A DNA stretch of 64,000 bases. It comes from Haematobia irritans (Eukaryota; Arthropoda; Insecta; Diptera; Muscidae). Of this stretch, positions 21,319 through 31,135 are shown piece after piece. Location: contig NC_134398.1 of NCBI RefSeq assembly GCF_050003625.1, positions 103,766,404 to 103,830,403 of the forward strand. Direction: 5' to 3'. How positions within the stretch are numbered: position 1 is the first letter of the stretch; each line of letters starts with the position of its first letter. Both the position numbers and the translations under genes were made by a program. Under the pieces are notes generated by a model. It searched no databases. It was given only the letters and a program-made list of their open reading frames with translations, and was not told where the DNA came from.

Positions 21319-23297
21319 AGTGAAGCGGATGTTATTGTGGAAGGGATAGGACCCGTGACAACCCAGCCGAAGACTGTGTTTTGCGCTAGTAGCGATCCCA
21401 AAATATTCGTCCGAGTACCGTGCAATAAAATTTTCGGATAAAGATCCGCGCCCAATAGAAGGTCAACAGGACGACAAACAAATAAATTGGGGTCGGCCAA
21501 ACGAAGATTTGGCATACTAGACACAATGTCACGATCTAGAGAAAAAGATGGCAGGTTGCCGGAAATGTTCGGAAGAACATACGCCGTAGTCTCCAGTAGG
21601 AGCGACTCGTCTAATGGGGTACCAATGCAAAGTGAACAAAGTTCTCTCGACGTGATCGAAACACTTTGATTCACACCAGAAATTGTGGCCGAAGTCGAAG
21701 ACGTACTCAGTCCAAGTCGACTCCGCAATCCTTCCGTAATAAAGGATGATTCCGAAGCGGGATCTATTAAGGCCCTAGCAGGATACGTGATACCCTGGTG
21801 AACGATATTCACCATTGCAGTTCCTAATAATACATTTCCAGTACGTGAAGTATGGAATACCTGTCTACTCGACGTCCCTGACACAATGCCAGTCGATGTA
21901 GAAGGCTGATCGGTATCCACTGATGCTACCCCGGTATCCCGTGTAACAGATGCAGAAATGACAGGAGTAGTTCTAGGGCAATCTGATATATCCCTATGCA
22001 AAAGAGTGTGGTGTCTTCTGCTACATTTACCGCAATCATATGCGCTGGGGCAATTAGCTGCAACATGTCTGCGGGACAGACAATTCATGCGGCACTGATG
22101 GCGCTTAACAATATTCATCCTCTCAAGAACTGAAAGATTATGAAACCTAGAACACGTTCTGAGGTGATGCTGTCGTCGACAGAGAACGCATAATCTGTCA
22201 GGAGAGGATTGGGAGGAAGGGGGCGTACTTGTTGGGGAACGAGTCGCTTTCGCATTCGTGAAATGCGAGCGAATTCTTCTGTTGGTCGGAGGCCTGGCGT
22301 CAATGCCGCGGATATCGCGAAGACATGTCAATGTCTGGATTCTTTCCGTGAGAAAGAAGTCCAAATCTGACCAAGAAGACAAAGCAGATTTGCCCTTAAT
22401 ATTCTGTTCCCAAAGTGTGACAGTACATTTCGGCAACCTATGAAGGCATAAAAAGACGAGGATGGGATCCCAATCGTCAGTAGCCACATCGTAGATGGAC
22501 ATTGTCGAAATGCATGTCGAGATACCACGTTGTAACTTCTTCAGTCCTGAACTGGTCTCAGCTTCCAAGACTGGCAAATCAAATAACAACTTGAGTTGGT
22601 GGTTCACCAATAGGCGGGTATTATCATAAGTACCCCTTAGTGCCTTCCACGCAAGAGCGAAGCTTCTATGCGTGAGCGGAAATTTCGAAACAACCTCGCG
22701 AGCTTCACCACTGGTCTTCTTGAGCAAATGACACAATTTCTCAATATCGCTAAGTCGGCTATTGTTAATGTATACCGCTGTGAAGAAATTTCTAAATGTC
22801 GGCCAATTGAGAAAATCGCCGTCAAAAACATCTATATCACAAGGCGGTAGATTGAGACTGTGGGAGGAACTATTGTCTCCCCTAGAGCCAACGGAAGAAC
22901 TGTGAGAGTCATCGGGCCTTTGAGAAACATTCAAAAGTAATGTTTGGTCCTCCAACCGAGACGATTTAGCAGAATGCTTAGATGGTACACGTAATGCCTC
23001 CAATTTACGTTGAATTGACTCCATGACATTCAAGTAACAATTGTAGGCCGCATCATATTTGCTGTCAGCAGCGGCGATTGCCTCGGTAGCGTTGCTCTGT
23101 GTGGAAACAAAGTCAAGGCATTCGTCGAATAAGCTCTTAACTTTTTCCCACAACGACTTAGCCTCGGAACCATGACATTCTAGTCTATGGGCGGTGAGAT
23201 CATCGTCTCGCAAACTGTGAAACTTCGTTTCAAATCGGACTACTGCGTCAGTTGCTCTTGTGAAAGCAGTCAGTGATGTAGTAGTCATTATGACCAA
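21310..23297 (-). pseudogene. BEL-2 gag and protease, truncated by PLE C
   Basis: The ATG at 23297 starts a 671-codon open frame. The N-terminal region is helical. Pao-type gag core follows (DVFDGDFLNWPTFRNFFTAV, LLVNHQLKLLFDLPVLEAE). Then come Cys/His clusters CVLCRRQHHLRTC and CGKCSRRHHTLLH, and an aspartic protease-like region, ARALIDPASESSFITEGL, with the Asp followed by Pro-Ala instead of Ser/Thr-Gly. The frame continues to FGWVVTGPI and then crosses into PLE C near 21315. Up to that point no stop or frameshift occurs, so this is the best preserved gag in the window. Confidence 0.88.
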
Positions 23298-24848
23298 GTA
23301 CTGTCAAACTTAAAGGGCGAAAAAATTGACACGTGATGTCCAAAACTCTCGAAAAGAGTATAAATCGATCCAAACGCTACTTCGATTTGTCGTCGAACAA
23401 ATGAAAATTCAGTTTTTTTCCAGTGTATGCGAAATGTGTATCGTCAACACACAATATTTTTCGCAGTGTACCGAAAGTACCAGAAATGTGAACAAGGTAA
23501 CGTAATTACCACAAAAACACAAAAAATGAGATCAGAAAATTTCTCACAGTGTACGGAGTACAACCAATTTTTTACAGTGTATCGTCGATACACCAATTTC
23601 CTTACAGTGTATTGGAAATACCAGCTAAAATTAGCTCCGTAAGGTAAATGATAAGTATTTTTTGTAAAAATTGGAGAAAAATTTCTCTAAGTGTATGAAA
23701 ACACGTAAAGTTTCTTCAAATGTATCGTAAATACAAAAAACCCTTTTTCGCGTGTCGAAATATATGCAAAATCTTTATTTGGAAAATATTACAATATTTT
23801 TCCCAGTGTACCCTGTGTACCAAAAGATTTTTGCAAGTGTATCGTGAATACAAAAAATATTTTCAGTGTATCGTAGAATACAAAGAATGATATTTGCGTG
23901 GCGAATTATCGAAAAAATTGAAACTTGATATGTTACGAGAGAGTTTCTCTCAGTGTATATATTATCCAAAATTTCTCCCAGTGTACGTAGATAAACAAAA
24001 TTTGTGCAAGTATATCGTGAATATCACTTGCCAAATGGAAAAATACAAAACAATAAAAAGTCGTGAACTTTAAATTGTAAAATATCAACTTGACAGATTG
24101 TAGGGTGCACATCACATAACACGAACGATAATAGTCAACGACTGATATCCGAAGGAATCAACAATAAATACTTTTTCCAACTGAACTTGCAAAAATTATT
24201 TTTATAATTTCGCGCCGTAAGCGACCCACGCTATTAAACCAACGTGTATGCAGTTCGAACGTATGTTGGATGTAACTCCTGTGTGCGTACGTGTGTATAT
24301 CAAGTTGAACGGCAACCGTATTGGCAAACCAATGCTTACAACCAATGCAATTGTTTTTATGCAGATCGAAGATCAAAAAACCAAAAGAAAACACAACAAT
24401 GTTTACGCAAACCAATGACAAAACACAGCGAAAATTAAATGCAATTTTGACCTTGAATATTTGGATGAAAACAAATCAGAATTACAAGCACTTTTCAACA
24501 CTTTTATAGAAGTATAACCGGGTATTAAAGACCGACGGATAATTTAATTTTTTCTCGTAGAGATTTAATGTACAACCGATATAAAATACGAGTTGTAAAG
24601 CGACCGTAGGCGAGTATTTACTTTTGTTTTTATTTATATTTACACAGAAGGATAGGCTCACTTTTTAATTATCACTGAAAGTACATACCTTGGTTGTTGA
24701 TAATATAATTATATTTATGTGCAATAAATTGAAAATGCCTCGTAGAGGATGGTGATCGTCGATCGTTTGTTGTTGTTGTTGATTGGCGTAGCCTTTGCCT
24801 TCGAGGAAGAAATAAAAAACACCGAATTAATACTTTCCAACAATTATT
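23298..24848 (-). promoter_or_regulatory. BEL-2 untranslated leader with hairpin-like repeats
   Basis: This 1.55-kb non-coding leader lies between the primer-binding site and gag. Between about 23420 and 24010 some ten variants of CAGTGTATCG(N)GATACA occur every 40-70 bp. One example is GTGTATCGTCGATACAC near 23577. Each can form a short hairpin. The function is unknown; packaging or translation control would be guesses. Confidence 0.55.
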
Positions 24849-24864
24849 CGGCTCGAATGGACCA
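24849..24864 (-). promoter_or_regulatory. BEL-2 primer-binding site candidate
   Basis: On the element strand, TGGTCCATTCGAGCCG lies directly after the 5' LTR. Its complement ends in ACCA, as a tRNA does. From memory it resembles the 3' end of insect tRNA-Tyr with one extra base. Confidence 0.55.
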
Positions 24865-25140
24865 ACGAATGCGTGGCATAAAAGTAGAAATGAAATAAAA
24901 AGGCACTGGTTTAGAATTTGAACCAAAATATATGGGCTTTATTTAATAAATTATTGTTCGTCAAACAATATTTACTTTCGTAGAAGAAATACCAAAGCGA
25001 GAGAGTCTCAAAGTAAGAATGTCAAAAAGCTTGGATGCCGAAAGGCGGGGGTTGATGACATTTGACGTTAGAAAATGTCCTCATTTTCGTACCAAAAGGC
25101 AGAAAAGGTATTGATAAATCCTAACGGTGGGATTACACTT
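24865..25140 (-). repeat. BEL-2 5' LTR, internal-side part
   Basis: It matches 17804-18077 closely. It stops at ATTACACTT (25132-25140), where LINE-A copy 2 is inserted. The rest of the LTR is at 30164-30225. Confidence 0.85.
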
Positions 25141-25277
25141 AGGTTAGGTTAGGTTAAAGTGGCAGCCCGATTAAGATTCAGGCTCACTTAGACTATTCAG
25201 TCCATTGTGATACCACATTAACTAAAAGTACCTATTACATATGGGCACTTCTAGTTTTAACCGTTGAACCTTCTCGA

Positions 25278-28200
25278 TTATTTTCTTCTGTTGAACCAAC
25301 CAGATTGTTCCAAAAACATTAGCAGACTGCTTAAGTTAACGTTTTCCAGGTCCGCCAGTAATCTGAAGCTATATGCCCCTAAAATTTGCTTGCGCTTTAC
25401 ACAAAATGCAGGACACTCACACAAGAGGTGTTTAATTGATTCTTTTTCCTCCGCATCATGACAGCTCATACAATAGTCATTATACTTCGCGCCAATAGTT
25501 TTTGCAAAATCGCCTATCAGGCAGCGACCCGTTATAGCAGATATCAGGAGTGATATCTGACGTCTCGAGAACATTAGCATATCTAGTGTGCGGTTTAAGT
25601 TGAAATGGGGCCATATTTGCTTGGTGTCGTTACAACCCTTGCAATTCTCCTATCGAACATTTGCCATCCTAACAGCCTTCTCACGCAGCATGAGCTTGCA
25701 GGTAGCTAGGGGCATACCAACAAATTCCAGTTCCCCTGGAATATGTAAGGTAGTCCCTAGCCTTGCCAACTCATCCGCTTCGCAGTTCCCCGGTATGTTC
25801 CTATGGCCAGGCACCCATATTAGGTGAATATTGTACTGCTCAGCCATCTCATTGAGAGATTTGCGGCAGTCGATGGCCGTTTTCGAGTTGAGGAACACAG
25901 AGTCCAAGGATTTTATTGCAGGTTGACTGTCTGAGTATATATTAATGCCAATATTTGTTGGAATATTACTTCTCAGCCAATTCGCCACCTCTCTTATTGC
26001 TAATATTTCAGCCTGAAAAACACTACAGTGATTAGGTAATCTTTTCGCTATTCGAATTTCCAGATCTTTAGAATATACTCCGAACCCCACTTGTCCATTC
26101 AATTTGGAGCCATCAGTATAGAAATCTATATATCTTTTATTCCCCGGGGTCTGTTTACACCACGCCTCACTGTTGGGAATTAGAGTTTCAAACTTTTTGT
26201 CGAAAAGTGGTTTTGCCAGGGTATAATCCACTACGTTAGGCACATCTGGCATTATTTTGAGGACCGAACTATGACCGTACATTTTTTCCGACCACAGCGA
26301 TAGCTCGCGCAACCGCACAGCCGTTGTTGCAGCTGACTGTTTGGCCAAAATGTCTAAAGGCAATAGATGTAGCATGACATTAAGGGAGTCTGTTCCTGTC
26401 TTACTAAATGCGCCTGAGATACATAAGCTCGCCATACGCTGAACTTTATCTAAACAAGTCGGTTTCTGAAGTGCCGGCCACCAGACTACAACACCATATA
26501 GCATTATAGGTCTAACTACTGCAGTGTATAGCCAATGCACAATTTTTGGTTTTAGTCCCCACTTTTTCCCTATTGCCTTTTTGCACGAGTACAAAGCTAC
26601 CGTGGCTTTTCTCGCCCTCTCTTCAATATTAAGCCTAAAATTCAGCTTCCTGTCCAAAATAACGCCAAGGTATTTTGCACACTCACCAAAGGGAATTTCA
26701 GTACCCCCTAAGGAAATGGGCCTAACCGTGGGAGTTTTACGATCTTTGCAGTACATGACTAGTTCTGTCTTTGCTGGATTTACACCAGACCATTATCTTT
26801 CGCCCATTTCTCAGTCATCCGGAGAGCTCTCTGTATAATATCTCTGATTGTGGATGGGAATTTTCCCCTGACTGCTAGCGCCACATCATCTGCGTATGCC
26901 ACCACTTTTATCCTTTCTTTTTCTAGGGAAACCAGAAGGTTGTTTATAGCAACATTCCAAAGAAGAGGTGATAGAACTCCTCCTTGGGGAGTGCCTCTGT
27001 TCACATACCTTTGTATGTTTGCTTGCCCTAGTGTGGCTGAAATACGTCTCTTTATTAGAAGTTCGTCTAACAGCCTAAGTATACCTGGATCAACATTCAG
27101 AGTTGTCAGTCCATTTAATATCGAGCTCGGATGGACATTATTGAACGCCCCTTCGATGTCTAGAAACGCCACGATTGTGTATTCTTTGACAGATAGTGAG
27201 CTTTCAATAAAGCTGACTAGTTCATGCAATGCGGTCTCAGTAGACCTGCCCTTCGAGTATGCATGCTGTCGTTTCGAGAGCAAACTTGAATCCACGCTAT
27301 TTCTAAGATACATGTCTATCATCCTCTCCAGGGTCTTAAGTAGGAATGAGGATAAGCTGATTGGTCGGAAATCCTTCGCACTCGAGTGAGAGGCTTTTCC
27401 TGCTTTAGGTATGAAGACGACTTTTGTTTCCCTCCACTTTTCTGGAATATATGCTAAGTTTACACATCGTTTATATATCACCGTCAACCAGGGGATAACT
27501 CTTTCAGCCACTGCCTGTAACTCCGCCGGAGTAATTCCATCAGGTCCGGGGGATTTGAATGGTCCAAAGCTATTTAAAGCCCATTTTATTCTAGATTCCG
27601 ACACAATTTCCTCGATAGGAAATGATCGCTGAGCCTCTGTTACACCGCCGGAACATGGTTCAACCGTCTGATTTCCAGGGAAGTGTGTGTCCAAAAGTAC
27701 CTCCAACGTCTCCTCACTGGACGTTGTCCAATTTCCCTCCGATGTTTTAATGAAACCTGGAGCGGTGTTAGTGGATGCTAGTACCTTCCGTAGTCTGGAA
27801 GCCTCTGACGTATTCTCAATACTGCTACAGTAATCATCCCAAGAGTTTTGTTGAGACCTTCCCAGTTCTCGTTTATATTCTCTCAGATTCATCTTGTAAG
27901 TGTCCCAATCCTCCGGAGCTCTTGTGGACTTTGCTTTGTTAAAGAGCTTCCTGCAGGATTTCCTCATATTACTTAACTCCGTAGTCCACCATGGCGGCCG
28001 ATTTTTTCCCCTTGGCTTTCCTCTAGGGCAAGCAGCTTTCAGTGAAATGTTGAAGGCCTTAGTAATCCGCTCCACTGCGTGTTCGATATCTTGCACAGTG
28101 CTCATATTTGTCTCCGGCATTTCCGGTATCATCAAATTGAACGATTCCCTATACCTATTCCAATCAGCTTTCCTAACATTTGGCGGAAATATGGTCTTTG

Positions 28201-28879
28201 AAGTACGAACAGCCAATCTGAAACTGATGTAGCGATGATCTGAGAAGCTATGTTCCCTCAAAACTTGCCACTCAGATATCTTATCATTCAGTTCCGGAGA
28301 GGTCAACGTTACGTCCAAAACCTCTTGTCTGTTCCTGGTGACGAAGGTTGGTGCATCTCCCTTATTGCAAACTACCAGGTTAGTACGCAAAATAAACTCT
28401 ATTAGCGACTCTCCCCTTGCATTAGTATCACTACTTCCCCAAATACTATGATGTGCATTTGCATCGCATCCCATAATGAGTTTTGTCTTTGTTTTTAGTG
28501 ACTCCTCAACTAAGGTCTTAACGGCACAGGGTGGCATCTCCCTATCATGTCCCATGTAGACCGAAGATACCCAATATTTGCATGTGGATATCTCTAGACT
28601 GGCTACGACAGTGTCTGCATTGCTCAATGAAGGAAGCAGAAACAAGTTTAGTTCGTTTTTAGCAATTATACATGCTCGATTTATATCGGTACCGGTATTA
28701 TGCAAAAGTTTGAAACCCGGAGTGCTTAATTCACAGATCTTGTTCTTATATATGTATGGTTCTTGAATAAGAACTATATCTATGTCTCCTTTCATCAGGA
28801 AAACTTTTAAGGCAGCACAAGCGGCCTTACAATGGTGAAGATTTATCTGGAGGAACCGTAGAACCATCCAAATTTTCAA
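25278..28879 (-). pseudogene. LINE-A copy 2 ORF2 (endonuclease, RT, RNase H)
   Basis: The ATG at 28879 overlaps the end of ORF1 by 53 nt. The domains in order are as follows. APE endonuclease: LIQEPYIYKN, GCDANAHHSIWG, FSDHRYISF. RT: FKSPGPDGITPAEL, VVFIPKAGK, AFLDIEGAFNNV, TPQGGVLSPLLW, VAYADDVAL. RNase H: FYTDGSKLNG, AEILAIREV, IYSDSQPA, ADELARLG. Terminal knuckle: CMSCHDAEEKESIKHLLCEC. By comparison with copy 1 there are only two defects: a 1-nt deletion near 26785 just after the RT active site, and TGG to TAG in NVR*ENCKGC near 25648. RNase H plus APE suggests the I/LOA/Jockey range of clades. Confidence 0.9.
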
Positions 28880-30051
28880 CCACCGTCACATCAGCCGCTT
28901 CAATTGAGTCATCAAGGGCTTCCTCTTCACAGATCTCGGTGACTCTCGCAACAATCCGCGGTTCAGTTTTGGTGAGGCTTGAGCCTGTAGAAACTTCCCG
29001 CATATGATTTTCGCCATAGTCTGCAGGTTTTATGTCTCCTTCGGCTTCGCTAGGAGATTTTTCCACTGCTGACTCTACCGGAGGCTTGTCCGTTTCGGAA
29101 TCCTTTGGCTGATCGCTTTTGTATACCTTCATATGGATATCATGAAAGCCATAACTTACGCGTCCTTGGGTCTGGGCTAGATGTGGCAGCGACTCTATGT
29201 TTAATATAAACACCGCATGTCGTCTTGGTCCATCCACCTCATCCAAACGACCAACCTTCCAATCGGCGGTTGGAAGATCTGGGTTACATTCTTTTAGTCT
29301 CTATAGTATTGACTCAGGATCAGGAGGGTTTGCCGGTATCCATGCATGTGCTCTAGGTTTAGCCGGTATGTCTTTTTTATCGACTAACTCCAAAGCGGCT
29401 CCTTCCCAAACTTCACCAATTAGCATCAATGCAGCTTTAAAGCAATCCGTAGACCTCTGGTCTGCAAAAGCTATTAACTTATATCGTCCTTGATACCATC
29501 CAGCATCTTGCCGTCGAGGACTTGGTCCGGGAAACTTTTTTTCGCACCTCTGAGTAGACACCAGACATCGCGTTCTCAATTTCCCCCCATTTTTGCCTTG
29601 GAATCATACCGTCCAATGCTCCTTTATTAATAATAGCCATCACAAGGCTGTCTTTTGCAACTGAGGCAAACGATCTTTGATCCCGTTTAGAGGATGGCAG
29701 CTCATCCGGTGATCGTTCCCTTTTTCCAGCTTCAAGAATTCCTTGAGCCCATTTTAAGGAATCGCTTTGCTTAGCCGACAACGTGCTTGGGTCGACTGAT
29801 CCTAATTTCTTTAGGATAAACAAAGCATTTCTTCGTTCCTTGAATCTCTTTCGAGAGGGATTGCCTCCTTTTGATGTCGTCACCTTAGAAAAGGTTCGAC
29901 TTGCCAAAGTGTCACCGCCAGTCGACCCGTCTACAGGTCGACTAATTGGGCCTGACTCTTGGTCGATGCCCAAATTTATAACTTCAGTCGTTACCCGTCC
30001 ACTGGGCCCTGAAGTTAGCAACCCAGTGGATGACTTTGAATTTCGCTGCAT
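28827..30051 (-). pseudogene. LINE-A copy 2 ORF1 (DUF4780-like)
   Basis: The ATG at 30051 starts a basic Ser/Gly-rich N-terminus. Then come KRFKERRNALFILKKLGSVD and KRERSPDELPSSKRDQRSFA. The central domain has GWYQGRYKLIAF, EVWEGAALELVDKKDIPA, AHAWIPANPPDPESIL and NPDLPTADWKVGRLDE, which I match to DUF4780, a family often seen in insect LINE ORF1-like proteins. There is no CCHC zinc knuckle. The C-terminus is acidic. A frameshift near 29530 and a TAG at 29303-29301 break the frame. ORF1 of LINEs binds the element RNA; the role of this domain is inferred. Confidence 0.8.
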
Positions 30052-30163
30052 GGTGGTTTATTATTTCCACCACACGTGAAATTCGTAATAAGTACTTATT
30101 ACGATGAAATACTCCGCTATTAAAAAACACGTCCGTTCAGTTCGACGGTTGAAGAACAATTTT

Positions 30164-30225
30164 ATTACACTTGAAAATGATTATATGATTGAACAAAGCT
30201 AATAAAACGGCATTTGAACTTAAAT
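30164..30225 (-). repeat. BEL-2 5' LTR, outer part
   Basis: It begins with the duplicated ATTACACTT and continues the LTR (TGAAAATGATTATATG..GAACTTAAAT), matching 18069-18130. It is followed by target duplication AATAC. Confidence 0.85.
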
Positions 30226-30230
30226 AATAC

Positions 30231-30456
30231 ATATTGACAATTATTGACTAAAAGAAAATAATTTGTAGACTTATTTAAAATTTTATAATTTTTTAATACT
30301 GTGATATTTATGAAATGTAAGTTCTAAAAATCTATTGTAGACCCCCTGAAGAAGCGATTCAATATGACAATCGCGAAATATTGGGAAAAATAAATAAAAT
30401 ATTCAAAAAAGACCTCGAGCTCGAAAAATCATTAATTTATTATTATAACATAAAAA
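30231..30456 (+). mobile_element. Penelope-like element B, 3' tail
   Basis: This continues PLE B from 17803 on the far side of BEL-2. It is the inverse of the PLE A tail (5934-6145). Homology to PLE A ends near ATTATTATAA (about 30450), which marks the element's 3' end. Confidence 0.8.
30346..30403 (+). ncRNA. Hammerhead-ribozyme-like core in PLE B tail
   Basis: CTGAAGA (30346-30352), stem GCGATT (30354-30359) with AATCGC (30369-30374), GAAA (30375-30378), and ATATT (30378-30382) with AATAT (30398-30402). The next base, T30403, would be the cleavage position. This is the core order of a type I hammerhead. A complementary helix I next to the core is not visible, so activity is doubtful for this copy. 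Confidence 0.5.
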
Positions 30457-30484
30457 GGCCGAAGAAAATCAAAGAAAATAATTT

Positions 30485-31066
30485 TTATATTATATTATCT
30501 TCTGAAAGATCAAAATATTTATAGTATTTATTAAACTCTTCACATAATCGGCGAACAGGATCGTGATTTTCAAAGTTTGTGCGAAAATACTGAATGCGAA
30601 GCAGTTCAAAATTACGAGTAGGTCTTGACGGTGTATTGAATGAGATACTGTTAAGAAGGAACTCAGATTTAAATCTACCATTAATAACATCAACCCTAAA
30701 ACAGATATTCAGCATAGTACGTCTACTTTTAAGAGTAGGCACTTTGATAAGTGAAAGTCGTTCCTTTAACATGGCATGGTTTATAGAGTCCAGTTGTTCC
30801 GACGTAAACAAAACTGTAGAAATTGCTTTTATACAGATTCAACACGGTTGCAATGAATTTGATAATGTGGGTCCCATACGCACAAGTGAAGTGTACAAAT
30901 TCCTTGTTACAAATGGGTCAGCAAACTCCAGCGTTTGACAAATCCAAGTGATCCATATAATTTATGTTATTGACGGTCATAGATATGTGATATCTAAAAT
31001 CTAGTCTCCGATCCAACAGTATTCCGATATCCTTAAAGGATTCAACAGTTTCAAGCATGTCGTTAT
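30485..31066 (-). pseudogene. LINE-C reverse transcriptase C-terminal fragment
   Basis: On the minus strand 31060-30940 reads VESFKDIGILLDRRLDFRYH, the block after the RT active site. Then 30811-30485 reads LPTYKSRR-like LKSRRTMLNICFRVDVINGR and FNTPSRPTRNFELLRIQYFR, ending FNKYYKYFDL. This is the usual C-terminus of Jockey/CR1-like LINEs. The frames differ, and no active site is included. The fragment lies between the PLE B tail and LINE-B copy 2. Confidence 0.7.
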
Positions 31067-31135
31067 TAATATAGTTGTTGTTGTTGTAACAGTTTTTGAT
31101 GTAGTTTCATCCATTTGGTTCTATGCTTGGGTATT

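Larger units (their letters stand above)
25141..30163 (-). mobile_element. LINE-A copy 2, full length (5.0 kb)
   Basis: The element is flanked by the 9-bp duplication ATTACACTT (25132-25140 and 30164-30172). It contains a 112-bp 5' untranslated region, ORF1, an overlapping ORF2 and a 3' tail of AACCT repeats (antisense AGGTTAGGTTAGGTT). The empty site survives in the partner LTR at 18069-18077. This is the reference copy for the family in this window. Confidence 0.93.
17804..30225 (-). mobile_element. BEL-2: BEL/Pao LTR retrotransposon with two nested elements
   Basis: LTRs lie at 17804-18132 (3') and 24865-30225 (5', split by LINE-A copy 2). AATAC duplications are at 17799-17803 and 30226-30230. 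Gag-protease is readable at 23297-21310. A PLE (20095-21318) interrupts it, and pol beyond is badly decayed. The flanks are PLE B on both sides. Confidence 0.85.

Noticed and set aside
23400..24015. CRISPR-like array
   Set aside because: Repeats are irregular in length and spacing, are palindromic, and lie in a retrotransposon leader of a eukaryote.
24244..24509. Overlapping short frames near the BEL-2 5' LTR
   Set aside because: They lie in the untranslated leader of BEL-2 and have no domain or repeat support.
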